NCBI GenBank assembly: GCA_009392075.1
Contig: VFHG01000067.1
Location: 1 to 6,822 of the forward strand
DNA from: SAR202 cluster bacterium
GTDB taxonomy: Bacteria > Chloroflexota > Dehalococcoidia > UBA3495
Direction of reading: 5' to 3'
DNA length: 6,822 bases
In this document: piece after piece, positions 1 through 5,992 of the stretch
Position numbering within the stretch: position 1 is the first letter of the stretch
Layout of the letters: each line of letters starts with the position of its first letter
Position numbers and translations under genes: made by a program
Notes under the pieces: model-generated
The model's input: the letters and a program-made list of their open reading frames with translations, nothing else
The model's database searches: none
Told to the model about the DNA's origin: nothing

Positions 1-77
1 AACACCGCGTCCTTATCCGAGCCTATCACAAAGTCCCTGGGTCCGATCATGCCGAAGTCAGTCAGATAGGCTGTTCC
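1..77 (-). pseudogene. ymdB: Continuation of the ymdB reading frame beyond the in-frame TAG (runs off window)
   Basis: In the same frame immediately after the TAG the minus strand encodes GTAYLTDFGMIGPRDFVIGS and continues through DKDAV to the window edge with no further stop. This matches the YmdB-family block I recall as GTAYITDVGMTGP, which follows an ILP-x motif; here the upstream motif is KIMP. The TAG therefore sits at exactly one codon position, with no frameshift. This is either the 3' part of a gene killed by one substitution or the read-through portion of a functional gene. The rest of the gene lies outside the window. Confidence 0.8.
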
Positions 78-638
78 CTAGGGCATTATCTTGGCATCCA
101 CGGTTCCAACATGGGTGTGGGTGCCCAGGACACCGCTCACTCTGCCATCCAAATACCACCCCATGGCCTGCTTTTTAGACGTCGCTTCGGCGTGGAAGTC
201 CACGATTATCACATTGCCGTTGCCTTCTTCTTTCAGTTGGTCCAGAAGGGCGTCAGCGGTACGGAAAGGACAGTCCAACGATGCCAACAACACCCGGCCC
301 ATCAGGTTGACCACGGTCACCCCGCCCATATGGATATCGCCTCTTCCGGGGGCGCCGGGGTAGTTGGCCAACCGGATCAGGGGCAGATCTTCGTCCATCA
401 GGGGGATGATCTCTTTTTTGTCCCAGATGTGGTTGGCTGAAGTAAGCACGTCCACGCCGCTCTGCAGGAGTTCGGCGGCAGTGTCCGCGGTGATTCCGTA
501 ACCGCCGGCGGTGTTCTCTCCGTTGCAGGTCACGAAGTCGATGGCCTTCGCCTTCTCACGTTTCAAATCGGGCAGCAGGGCGCGCACCGCGTCTCTGCCG
601 GGCTTTCCGATCACATCGCCGATCATGAGTATGCGCAA
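78..638 (-). CDS. ymdB: YmdB-family (TIGR00282-like) metallophosphoesterase, interrupted by in-frame TAG
   Basis: This is a calcineurin-like phosphoesterase of the YmdB family; B. subtilis YmdB is a 2',3'-cyclic nucleotide phosphodiesterase affecting biofilm and motility decisions. The metal-site motifs are all present: GDV (D8), NGEN (39-42, with E41 and N42), NH (69-70), DFHAE (H149), and GTHTHV (H174, H176). The start is TTG at 636-638; a good Shine-Dalgarno AAGGAG on the minus strand (648-653) lies 9 nt upstream, and translation from TTG gives the family N-terminus MRILMIGDV. The frame stops at TAG (78-80) after 186 residues, whereas the family is usually about 260. The sequence beyond the TAG still encodes the family's next conserved block, so roughly 70 C-terminal residues would be lost if the stop is real. 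It lies downstream of rny on the same strand, the usual rny-ymdB order. The family call is firm. Whether the product is functional, truncated or read through is open. Confidence 0.88.
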   Translation of the reverse strand: MRILMIGDVIGKPGRDAVRALLPDLKREKAKAIDFVTCNGENTAGGYGITADTAAELLQSGVDVLTSANHIWDKKEIIPLMDEDLPLIRLANYPGAPGRGDIHMGGVTVVNLMGRVLLASLDCPFRTADALLDQLKEEGNGNVIIVDFHAEATSKKQAMGWYLDGRVSGVLGTHTHVGTVDAKIMP

Positions 639-674
639 GTGCCAGAGCTCCTTAAGCCTGAGATAAATATTGGA

Positions 675-717
675 AAGGGGACCCAGTAGCCGGTTGCTCC
701 CGCTACTGGGTCCCCTT
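675..717 (-). terminator. 16-bp perfect hairpin between rny and ymdB (terminator, attenuator or RNA-processing element)
   Basis: A perfect 16-bp inverted repeat (arms 675-690 and 702-717) encloses an 11-nt loop. It lies 32 nt after the rny stop and about 20 nt before the ymdB Shine-Dalgarno. On the minus strand the stem is followed only by TTTCC-AATATTTAT, a weak and interrupted U-tract, so it may terminate only part of the transcripts. It could equally protect the rny 3' end or be a processing site separating the two mRNAs. The plus-strand side has no U-tract. No separate ymdB promoter is evident in the short gap, so some read-through is expected. Confidence 0.72.
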
Positions 718-749
718 CATGGTCGCCTATTTGTTACTCGGGTCTACGG

Positions 750-2285
750 TTATTTGGCGTATTCTACGTTCCGAGTTTCCCGAATTACGGTCACTTTGAT
801 TTGACCAGGAAAGACCAGGTCTTCCTCCACCTTCTTGGCGATGTTACGGGCCAGTGTGGCGGCTTCGATGTCGTTCAGGTCGTCCGGTTTTACCATGACC
901 CGGACCTCGCGCCCTGCCTGGATGGCGAAGACACGCTCAACGCCGTTGAAGCTGGTGGCGACCTCTTCAAGCTCCTTGAGCCGTTTGACATACAGCTCCA
1001 GGGACTCTCTGCGGGCGCCGGGCCTCGATGCGCTGATGGCGTCAGCAGTTGCGACCAGGAACGATTCGACAGTCTCATGGTCGTCGCTGTGGTGTTCCAA
1101 GATACCCCGATAAGAACTATGGTTGATGCCATGCTTCCGGGCGATCTCGGCGCCGATCTCAGCGTGGGGGCCGGAGACTTCGTGGGTAACCGCTTTTCCG
1201 ATGTCATGCAGCAGACCGCCCATCTTGGCGACTTGTACATTGGCCCCGGCCTCCGCAGCCAGCATTCCGGAGAGCAACGAGACCTCGATGGAATGCTTCA
1301 GGACATTTTCCCCGTAGCTGTAGCGGTATTTCAGTTGACCTAGCAGCCGAATCAATTCCGAGTCCAGTCCGCTGACCCCGGCATCGAAGGTGGCCTGTTC
1401 GCCAGCCTTCAATATCGTCTGGTCGATCTCTTCCTGGGCCCGGTTGACCATCTCCTCGATACGGGCGGGCTGGATTCGCCCGTCCGAGACCAGTTTCTCT
1501 AGAGCCAAACGTGCGACTTCCCGCCTGACTGGGTCGAAACAAGATACGGTCACAGCTTCGGGGGTGTCGTCAATAATGACGTCCACGCCGGTAAGGCCTT
1601 CAAGTGTGCGAATGTTGCGCCCTTCACGGCCGATAAGACGACCTTTCATCTCATCGTTGGGCAGGGATACGGTTGAAGTTGTAACTTCAGAAACTACGTC
1701 AGTTGCGAGACGGTTAATGGCAACTGTGATGATCTTACGAGCGTTCTGGGTGGACTTTTCTTTGTACTCTTTCTCCAGCTCGTAGTACCGCTTGGACAGG
1801 TCATGCACGGCTTCTTCTTCACCGCGCCGTACTACCTGTTCACGTGCCTCTTCAACGCTGAGGCCAGCTACCTGTTCAAGGGCTTTGGATTGTTCGGCCT
1901 TGAGTTCCTCCGCCTCAACCCGCACCCTTTCAACATCCGATTCTTTTGAGATTAAATCTCGTTCTTTTTCATCCTGGGCTTCTATTTTCCGTTCCAATTG
2001 TTCTTCCCGCTGCAGATGCCTGCTTTCCATGCGGTGGAACTCTTGGCGTTGGTCCTTCAAATCAGATTCGGTTTCGTTACGTAGTTTTAAAGCCTCTTCC
2101 TGCGCCGCTAAAAGGACCTTTCTGCTGTCCTCTTCAGCCTGGGTGATAATACCCTTGGCGCTCTCTCCTGCGGTCTGCGCCGCTGCGGCGTCACTCCGCG
2201 ATTTAAGAGCGAGCCAGATGACAACACCTATCCCTGCGGCCGCCAGGACGGCTAGGATAACGATGATAATTTCCATGGTAATCAC
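750..2285 (-). CDS. rny: Ribonuclease Y
   Basis: RNase Y is the membrane-anchored endoribonuclease that initiates bulk mRNA decay in bacteria that often lack RNase E. The 511-residue length is typical (about 510-520). Domain order is canonical: an N-terminal hydrophobic anchor (about residues 4-27), a long charged coiled coil (about 40-180), a KH domain with the GREG loop at 219-222, and an HD phosphohydrolase domain (metal ligands H331, H360-D361, HH at 398-399, D415, with the signature LLHDIGKA). The conserved C-terminal half is intact, ending IRETRNVEYAK. Two starts are plausible: GTG at 2283-2285 (AAAGGA about 5 nt upstream) or ATG at 2274-2276 (AGGTG 6 nt upstream, giving MEIIIVIL), a difference of three residues. 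It has its own strong promoter and is followed by the hairpin and ymdB. Confidence 0.97.
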   Translation of the reverse strand: MITMEIIIVILAVLAAAGIGVVIWLALKSRSDAAAAQTAGESAKGIITQAEEDSRKVLLAAQEEALKLRNETESDLKDQRQEFHRMESRHLQREEQLERKIEAQDEKERDLISKESDVERVRVEAEELKAEQSKALEQVAGLSVEEAREQVVRRGEEEAVHDLSKRYYELEKEYKEKSTQNARKIITVAINRLATDVVSEVTTSTVSLPNDEMKGRLIGREGRNIRTLEGLTGVDVIIDDTPEAVTVSCFDPVRREVARLALEKLVSDGRIQPARIEEMVNRAQEEIDQTILKAGEQATFDAGVSGLDSELIRLLGQLKYRYSYGENVLKHSIEVSLLSGMLAAEAGANVQVAKMGGLLHDIGKAVTHEVSGPHAEIGAEIARKHGINHSSYRGILEHHSDDHETVESFLVATADAISASRPGARRESLELYVKRLKELEEVATSFNGVERVFAIQAGREVRVMVKPDDLNDIEAATLARNIAKKVEEDLVFPGQIKVTVIRETRNVEYAK

Positions 2286-2340
2286 CTAATTCCTTTCCGC
2301 CTAGTGTGCCTATGTAAAGGGGCTATTTCCCCTCCATATC

Positions 2341-2369
2341 ATCCTAACTATCTGCCTAGAGGGTGTCAA
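2341..2369 (-). promoter_or_regulatory. sigma70-type promoter for rny(-ymdB)
   Basis: On the minus strand there is a perfect -35 TTGACA (2364-2369), a 17-bp spacer and a -10 TAGGAT (2341-2346, 5 of 6 consensus). Transcription would start near 2334, giving a leader of about 50 nt before rny. The optimal spacing and perfect -35 make this the best promoter in the window. Confidence 0.85.
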
Positions 2370-2476
2370 GACTAAATCAGGTTCGAAGCGTGCGTAAAAC
2401 TAACCGATTCGACCAGTTATCTTGGCAGACTGGACGCGAGATCCCCACATCTAAACTTTGGATTAGCAGCAGGTCC

Positions 2477-2490
2477 GGGCGTATCCGCCC
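2477..2490. repeat. GC-rich inverted repeat abutting the dnaJ -35 box (possible operator)
   Basis: GGGCG (2477-2481) and CGCCC (2486-2490) are perfect complements separated by TATC and end at the base before the -35 TTGAGC. The position would suit a regulator binding site upstream of dnaJ. It is short enough to occur by chance in GC-rich DNA, and it matches no operator I recognise. Confidence 0.3.
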
Positions 2491-2519
2491 TTGAGCGGCC
2501 ACGATGCCTGCTCTATAAT
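2491..2519 (+). promoter_or_regulatory. sigma70-type promoter for dnaJ
   Basis: A -35 TTGAGC (2491-2496, 4 of 6), a 17-bp spacer and a perfect -10 TATAAT (2514-2519) face dnaJ. Transcription should begin near 2526, leaving a leader of about 64 nt. No heat-shock sigma32-like element and no CIRCE operator are seen, so expression looks housekeeping-like unless the leader or the adjacent inverted repeat adds control. Confidence 0.82.
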
Positions 2520-2561
2520 AGCTTGAACAGCTTGGCACGGTCTTAGTATCAAAATCGGCTT

Positions 2562-2589
2562 GGAGAGCAGAACACAACGGTGTTCGTAA
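2562..2589 (+). promoter_or_regulatory. dnaJ leader: Shine-Dalgarno separated from the ATG by a hairpin
   Basis: The only Shine-Dalgarno-like sequence before dnaJ is GGAGAG at 2562-2567, 22 nt from the ATG and too far for normal initiation. Between them is a perfect 6-bp hairpin, GAACAC (2570-2575), loop AACG, GTGTTC (2580-2585), followed by GTAA. If the hairpin folds, the effective Shine-Dalgarno-to-ATG distance falls to about 6 nt, which is ideal. A TAA in frame at 2587-2589 touches the ATG, so no upstream start is possible. The folded-spacer role is inference from spacing. Confidence 0.5.
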
Positions 2590-3741
2590 ATGGCTGACAG
2601 GGATTATTACGACATTCTCGGCGTGGGCAGGGGAGTTGGCGAAGAGGATATCCGCAGGGCTTTCCGCAAGAAGGCCATGGAATTCCACCCCGACCGCAAC
2701 AAGAGCCCCGACGCCGAAGAGAAATTCAAAGAGATCAACGAGGCTTACCAGGTACTGTCCGATTCCGGAAAGAGGTCGCGGTACGACCAATTCGGGAAAG
2801 CCGGTGTAGGCGCCGGCGGCGGGGCCGGTCAACCATTTGATGGGTCCGACGTTTTTGGCGGTTTTGGAGATATCTTCGACTCTTTCTTCGGAAATGGGTC
2901 AGGCCGCCGCAGGCAGGCCCAACGTGGCAGCGACCTGCAACACCGGGTGATCCTTAGCTTCGAGGAATCGGTGTTCGGCGCGGAGCGTGAAGTTGAGTTG
3001 ACGCGGCTTGAAGATTGTGGGACATGCTCCGGCGCCGGCAACGAACCGGGCACCCCTCTGGACACCTGCAGCACTTGTAAGGGCAATGGCCAGGTCCGGC
3101 GCGCCCAGCGCAGCGTGTTCGGCCAGTTCACCCAGGTAACCACCTGTAGCAGTTGTCAGGGGCGCGGAACGATCATCAAGACAGCTTGCTCCAACTGCCG
3201 GGGCGGTGGAAAAGAGCGTAAATCCCGCAAGATAGAGGTAGCCATTCCCGCCGGTGTTGAGGGCGGGATGCAGGTGCGCCTTACCGGAGAGGGCGACGCG
3301 GGCAGCGAAGGCGGCGAGACCGGCAATCTGTACGTCTATATCGATGTCCAAGAACACCAATATTTCGACCGGGATGGCTCCGATCTCACCTATGTGCTAC
3401 CGGTCAACATCGCCGAAGCCGCGTTGGGCGCCCAAAAAATCATCCCCACCCTGGATGGCAAAGAAGAAGAGCTGAAGCTCCCTCAAGGAACGCAGCCGGG
3501 TACTGAATTCAGAATCAAGGGCAAGGGCGTGCCGCATCTTCATGGCAGCAGACGAGGCGACTTGCGAGTAACGGTGGATGTCAGAGTCCCTGGCTCCCTG
3601 GATGACCGGCAGCAGGAGTTGTTGCAAGAGCTGGCCCAGTCGTTCGCCGAGTCCAATGGGAACTCACGCAATGCTGGCTCTTCAAACGGCGACGAAGAAG
3701 ACAAGGGAATCTTCGAAAAGATCTTTAATAAGAAAGGTTAG
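2590..3741 (+). CDS. dnaJ: Chaperone protein DnaJ (class A, Hsp40)
   Basis: DnaJ is the cytosolic co-chaperone that delivers unfolded clients to DnaK and stimulates its ATPase. At 383 residues it is full length. The J domain (1-70) has the HPD motif at 33-35. A Gly/Phe-rich linker (about 71-105) follows, then a zinc domain with four CxxCxGxG repeats (C143/C146, C160/C163, C186/C189, C200/C203), then the client-binding C-terminal domains and a charged tail after residue 355. The ATG at 2590 is fixed by an in-frame TAA directly upstream and by the family N-terminus. Neither dnaK, grpE nor hrcA is adjacent in the window. The gene ends in TAG, with a second in-frame stop (TAA, 3754-3756) four codons later, and an intrinsic terminator about 40 bp on. 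It has its own promoter. Confidence 0.97.
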   Translation: MADRDYYDILGVGRGVGEEDIRRAFRKKAMEFHPDRNKSPDAEEKFKEINEAYQVLSDSGKRSRYDQFGKAGVGAGGGAGQPFDGSDVFGGFGDIFDSFFGNGSGRRRQAQRGSDLQHRVILSFEESVFGAEREVELTRLEDCGTCSGAGNEPGTPLDTCSTCKGNGQVRRAQRSVFGQFTQVTTCSSCQGRGTIIKTACSNCRGGGKERKSRKIEVAIPAGVEGGMQVRLTGEGDAGSEGGETGNLYVYIDVQEHQYFDRDGSDLTYVLPVNIAEAALGAQKIIPTLDGKEEELKLPQGTQPGTEFRIKGKGVPHLHGSRRGDLRVTVDVRVPGSLDDRQQELLQELAQSFAESNGNSRNAGSSNGDEEDKGIFEKIFNKKG

Positions 3742-3781
3742 GTTGTTACCAGCTAAGAAAATCCCGAACCTCAAATCGTGA

Positions 3782-3819
3782 AAAAAGACCTGGGGACCCC
3801 CGGTCCTGCGGGTCTTTTT
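3782..3819 (+). terminator. Intrinsic terminator after dnaJ
   Basis: Outer arms AAAAAGACC (3782-3790) and GGTCTTTTT (3811-3819) are perfect 9-bp complements and enclose an inner stem GGACC (3794-3798), loop CCC, GGTCC (3802-3806). The 3' arm ends in a T-run on the plus strand and the 5' arm starts with an A-run, so it could work in both directions. It lies 40 bp after the dnaJ stop and only 37 bp before prmA. That leaves little room for a separate prmA promoter, so prmA may depend on partial read-through. Confidence 0.88.
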
Positions 3820-3856
3820 ATTTGAATCTGGACTCTGAGAAACCCTAGGAGACTCG

Positions 3857-4747
3857 GTGGCCTGGCAAGAATTAAGCATCACCGTTCCCCACGAATACGT
3901 TGAACCAATCTCCTATTTGTTCGGCCGCTACGGAAAGGGAGTGAGCACCGAATTGGCCGGCGAAGGGAAAGTCCTTCTTCGCACCTACCTCACAACAGGA
4001 TCGAGGCAGCGGATGGCCCGCATAGACGTTGGCGTCCGTCTGGTGGGCGCAATTGAGCCAATCGGGGACCTGGAGATCCGCGAACTTCCCGAAGATGAGG
4101 ACTGGATGGAATCCTGGAAGTCCCACTTCAGGATTCTGCGCATCGGTAAACGGCTGGTCATCAAGCCGACCTGGCTCGAGCTGGATTTTACTGCCAGTCC
4201 AGACGACATCGTCATCGAGATCGACCCCGGGGTCGCCTTCGGCACCGGGTATCACCCCACCACCGACACCTGCCTCCAAGCTATGGAACAGCACATCGCC
4301 CCAGGCATGACGGTGCTGGACTTGGGCACTGGCTCAGGGATATTGACCATCGCAGCCATCAAACTGGGCGCCGGTTTGGTGACGGCTCTCGACATCGATT
4401 CCCAGGCAGTGACCGCCGCTCGCCGCAACTTCAGGCGGCTCGGCATCAACAAGCGAGTCAGGCTGGGCCAGGGCTCGGTGCCCCATCCAACCGCCCCTGC
4501 CGGTGATTTCGACCTCGCAGTAGCCAATATTTCAGCCAGGGGAGTGGCCGACCGTTGCCCATTTATCCTCACCGCCCTGAAACCGGGCGCGCTATTCATC
4601 GCCTCGGGGCTCCTGAACACCCAGAAAGAAGAAGTGGCCGCCGTTGTCGAGCCCTTGGGCTTCTCCCTGATCAGCGAATGGCCACAGGAAGAATGGACCA
4701 CCCTGCTTTACCGCGCTCCCGAAACGCCTGTGGAGGCTCCAGAATAA
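3857..4747 (+). CDS. prmA: Ribosomal protein L11 methyltransferase
   Basis: PrmA is a SAM-dependent methyltransferase that trimethylates the N-terminus and lysines of ribosomal protein L11. The 296 residues are a normal length. The N-terminal substrate-recognition domain (about 1-100) includes EDWMESWK (81-88) and the RIGKRLVIKP linker (95-104). The family signature DPGVAFGTGYHPTT (123-136) and SAM motif I VLDLGTGSG (153-161) follow, then acidic motif II ALDID (177-181) and the catalytic-region motif NISARGV (224-230), where other PrmAs often read NILA-x-P. The start is GTG at 3857, with AGGAGA (3847-3852) 4 nt upstream; no better start is visible. dnaJ-prmA adjacency is common in bacteria, though here a terminator lies between them. 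No terminator is visible after the gene. Confidence 0.95.
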   Translation: MAWQELSITVPHEYVEPISYLFGRYGKGVSTELAGEGKVLLRTYLTTGSRQRMARIDVGVRLVGAIEPIGDLEIRELPEDEDWMESWKSHFRILRIGKRLVIKPTWLELDFTASPDDIVIEIDPGVAFGTGYHPTTDTCLQAMEQHIAPGMTVLDLGTGSGILTIAAIKLGAGLVTALDIDSQAVTAARRNFRRLGINKRVRLGQGSVPHPTAPAGDFDLAVANISARGVADRCPFILTALKPGALFIASGLLNTQKEEVAAVVEPLGFSLISEWPQEEWTTLLYRAPETPVEAPE

Positions 4748-4922
4748 GATTCGGGCCGCCGCACCTCTTACAGGCTTGGACTGTTATTGCTTTTTCCCAG
4801 GCCAAGGGGTACCATCCAATCGGCTTCCGAACAGGCTTTTTGGACTCGAAAATTCCGGTTTTCAGATAAGTATTCGGACGGCCCCGCGTCTAATAATTGC
4901 ATCACTCGACACCGTATTCACC

Positions 4923-4927
4923 TGGAG
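4923..4927 (+). promoter_or_regulatory. Shine-Dalgarno that decides the kinase start
   Basis: TGGAG at 4923-4927 lies 8 nt before a TTG at 4936-4938. It supports that codon over the leftmost possible TTG at 4897, which has no ribosome-binding site and is preceded directly by two in-frame TAA codons. The AT-rich TAATAAT at 4891-4897 could be a -10 element, but I find no matching -35, so I do not call a promoter. Confidence 0.6.
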
Positions 4928-4935
4928 CAGTTTCA

Positions 4936-5952
4936 TTGGAGAAGGTTGACCTAAACCGGTACGAACTTACTGGACGCCTTGGCGCCGGCGCCGACTATGA
5001 GGTGAGGGCAGCCACAGACCGTGAGACAGGCAACCAGGTGGCGATAAAGCGGCCTGTTCCCCAGGCGATAAGCCGCAACCAGCATGAGGCCATCGAGGCC
5101 CGTACCGAGAAGCTCCTGCAGGCTTATCGAGAAGTGGGTTTCTCAACCAGGCTAATCTCACCCATCGTCGGTTACACCGAACGCGCGATTCACAACGACT
5201 TCTTTGGCGACGAACTGGCCAAGGAATACCAAGTCATAGTAGAAGAGCGGGCCTGCGGCATACCCCTGCTGGGCGATATGATGTCCAAGTTCAAAGGTGT
5301 CCCAATCGGTGCCGGACAAACCCTGTTCACTTTGTTCCCTTTGGTCCAACCCAGTGGCGGGCCGGCATATCCGGTCCACAACCAGCTACTGGACCTTGAA
5401 GAGGTCTATCTGAAAGCAGGGTATTTGATTCTGGACCTCCGTCCTCAAAACATCTTCTACCGGCCCGGGAGCGGGCAGATGGTGGTCATCGACACCGGAG
5501 CCCTGGCCCGTCTGGACGACGAAGCGCCTCGAGGCCGGCCTCCCTTTGACGTCAACGACGCCTGTTTAGAGATATTGAAGTTCTACACGACGCCGATGGA
5601 GCCGCCGGCCGACACCTCAGGCTACCGGGATGCGATTGGGATCCGGCCCATCGTGAACATTGGCGAAGAACTTGATGAGATGGCCCGAAACCTGGCCCCC
5701 TGCGAATCGGCCGTGGTTGAATCGGGCACGGTGATACTGGAAAAGATCATGGGGCGCGCCTACACGGATTATTCCCAGTTTAGGCTAGACCTGACGAACT
5801 ACCTGGACCGACTCAAAGAGCGGAACTCAGGGCTGGCAAACGCCGCCGAGGCGAGTCAAACTTGGCAGGAAGCCGCCCTATGGCTGAAGGATGACTATTG
5901 GCGGGGTTTCTTATTCGACCCGGACACGGAACTGGCCGGTTATCTAGCCTAA
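4936..5952 (+). CDS. Divergent protein-kinase-fold Ser/Thr kinase (soluble, single domain)
   Basis: Likely a eukaryotic-like protein kinase, inferred from motifs. Numbering is from the TTG at 4936 (338 aa); the leftmost alternative, TTG at 4897, would give 351 aa. Visible motifs are a glycine loop GAGADYEV (16-23), a VAIK lysine (K38), a catalytic loop LDLRPQNIF with D167 and N172 where HRDLKPEN is usual, and a metal-binding VIDTG (D186) in place of DFG. The key lysine, aspartates and asparagine are thus kept, while the HRD histidine and arginine are replaced. The roughly 130 residues after DTG are reduced and lack an obvious APE motif. No signal peptide, membrane segment or sensor domain (PASTA, WD40) is seen, so a cytosolic location is expected. 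It begins 188 bp after prmA and ends 40 bp before a PP2C-type phosphatase gene, its probable partner. A pseudokinase or a small-molecule kinase of the same fold are alternatives. Confidence 0.75.
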   Translation: MEKVDLNRYELTGRLGAGADYEVRAATDRETGNQVAIKRPVPQAISRNQHEAIEARTEKLLQAYREVGFSTRLISPIVGYTERAIHNDFFGDELAKEYQVIVEERACGIPLLGDMMSKFKGVPIGAGQTLFTLFPLVQPSGGPAYPVHNQLLDLEEVYLKAGYLILDLRPQNIFYRPGSGQMVVIDTGALARLDDEAPRGRPPFDVNDACLEILKFYTTPMEPPADTSGYRDAIGIRPIVNIGEELDEMARNLAPCESAVVESGTVILEKIMGRAYTDYSQFRLDLTNYLDRLKERNSGLANAAEASQTWQEAALWLKDDYWRGFLFDPDTELAGYLA

Positions 5953-5992
5953 CGGAATCATAATCAATCAATCCATCTGAGGTTTGGCAGCG

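Larger units (their letters stand above)
2286..2589. other. Divergent rny/dnaJ intergenic region
   Basis: This 304-bp stretch holds no protein gene I can support. It contains back-to-back promoters: the minus-strand rny promoter (2341-2369) and the plus-strand dnaJ promoter (2491-2519). The -35 boxes are about 120 bp apart, with a GC-rich inverted repeat at 2477-2490 next to the dnaJ -35 and a leader hairpin before dnaJ. I looked for a CIRCE element (TTAGCACTC-N9-GAGTGCTAA), the HrcA operator usual for dnaJ/groE operons, and found none. The stretch between about 2370 and 2470 shows nothing beyond weak 5-bp inverted repeats. Confidence 0.7.

Noticed and set aside
801..1343. Long plus-strand open frames antisense to rny
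   Set aside because: No domain, no ribosome-binding site and exact overlap with the highly conserved HD region of RNase Y; composition shadows.
1674..1689. Palindrome TGAAGTT-GT-AACTTCA
   Set aside because: It lies inside rny where it encodes conserved-region residues (EVTTSTV). A 7-bp inverted repeat of this kind is expected about once by chance in a window this size.
2377..2832. Open frame of 151 codons on the minus strand overlapping dnaJ's start
   Set aside because: It is antisense to the dnaJ J domain, has no recognisable domains, and would cross the dnaJ promoter; a shadow of real coding sequence.
4770..4846. Imperfect direct repeat ACAGGCTT..GGACT (4770-4782 and 4831-4846) in the prmA-kinase spacer
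   Set aside because: Only two short copies differing by a 3-base insertion; no further copies, no mobile-element features.
4776..4868. Possible promoters for the kinase gene (TTGGAC boxes at 4776 and 4840)
   Set aside because: No acceptable -10 at 16-18 bp from either; the TAATAAT at 4891 has no -35 at proper spacing.
5956..5975. AATC-rich short tandem stretch between kinase and phosphatase genes
   Set aside because: Only about four imperfect AATC units; no match to a promoter, repeat family or binding site I recognise.
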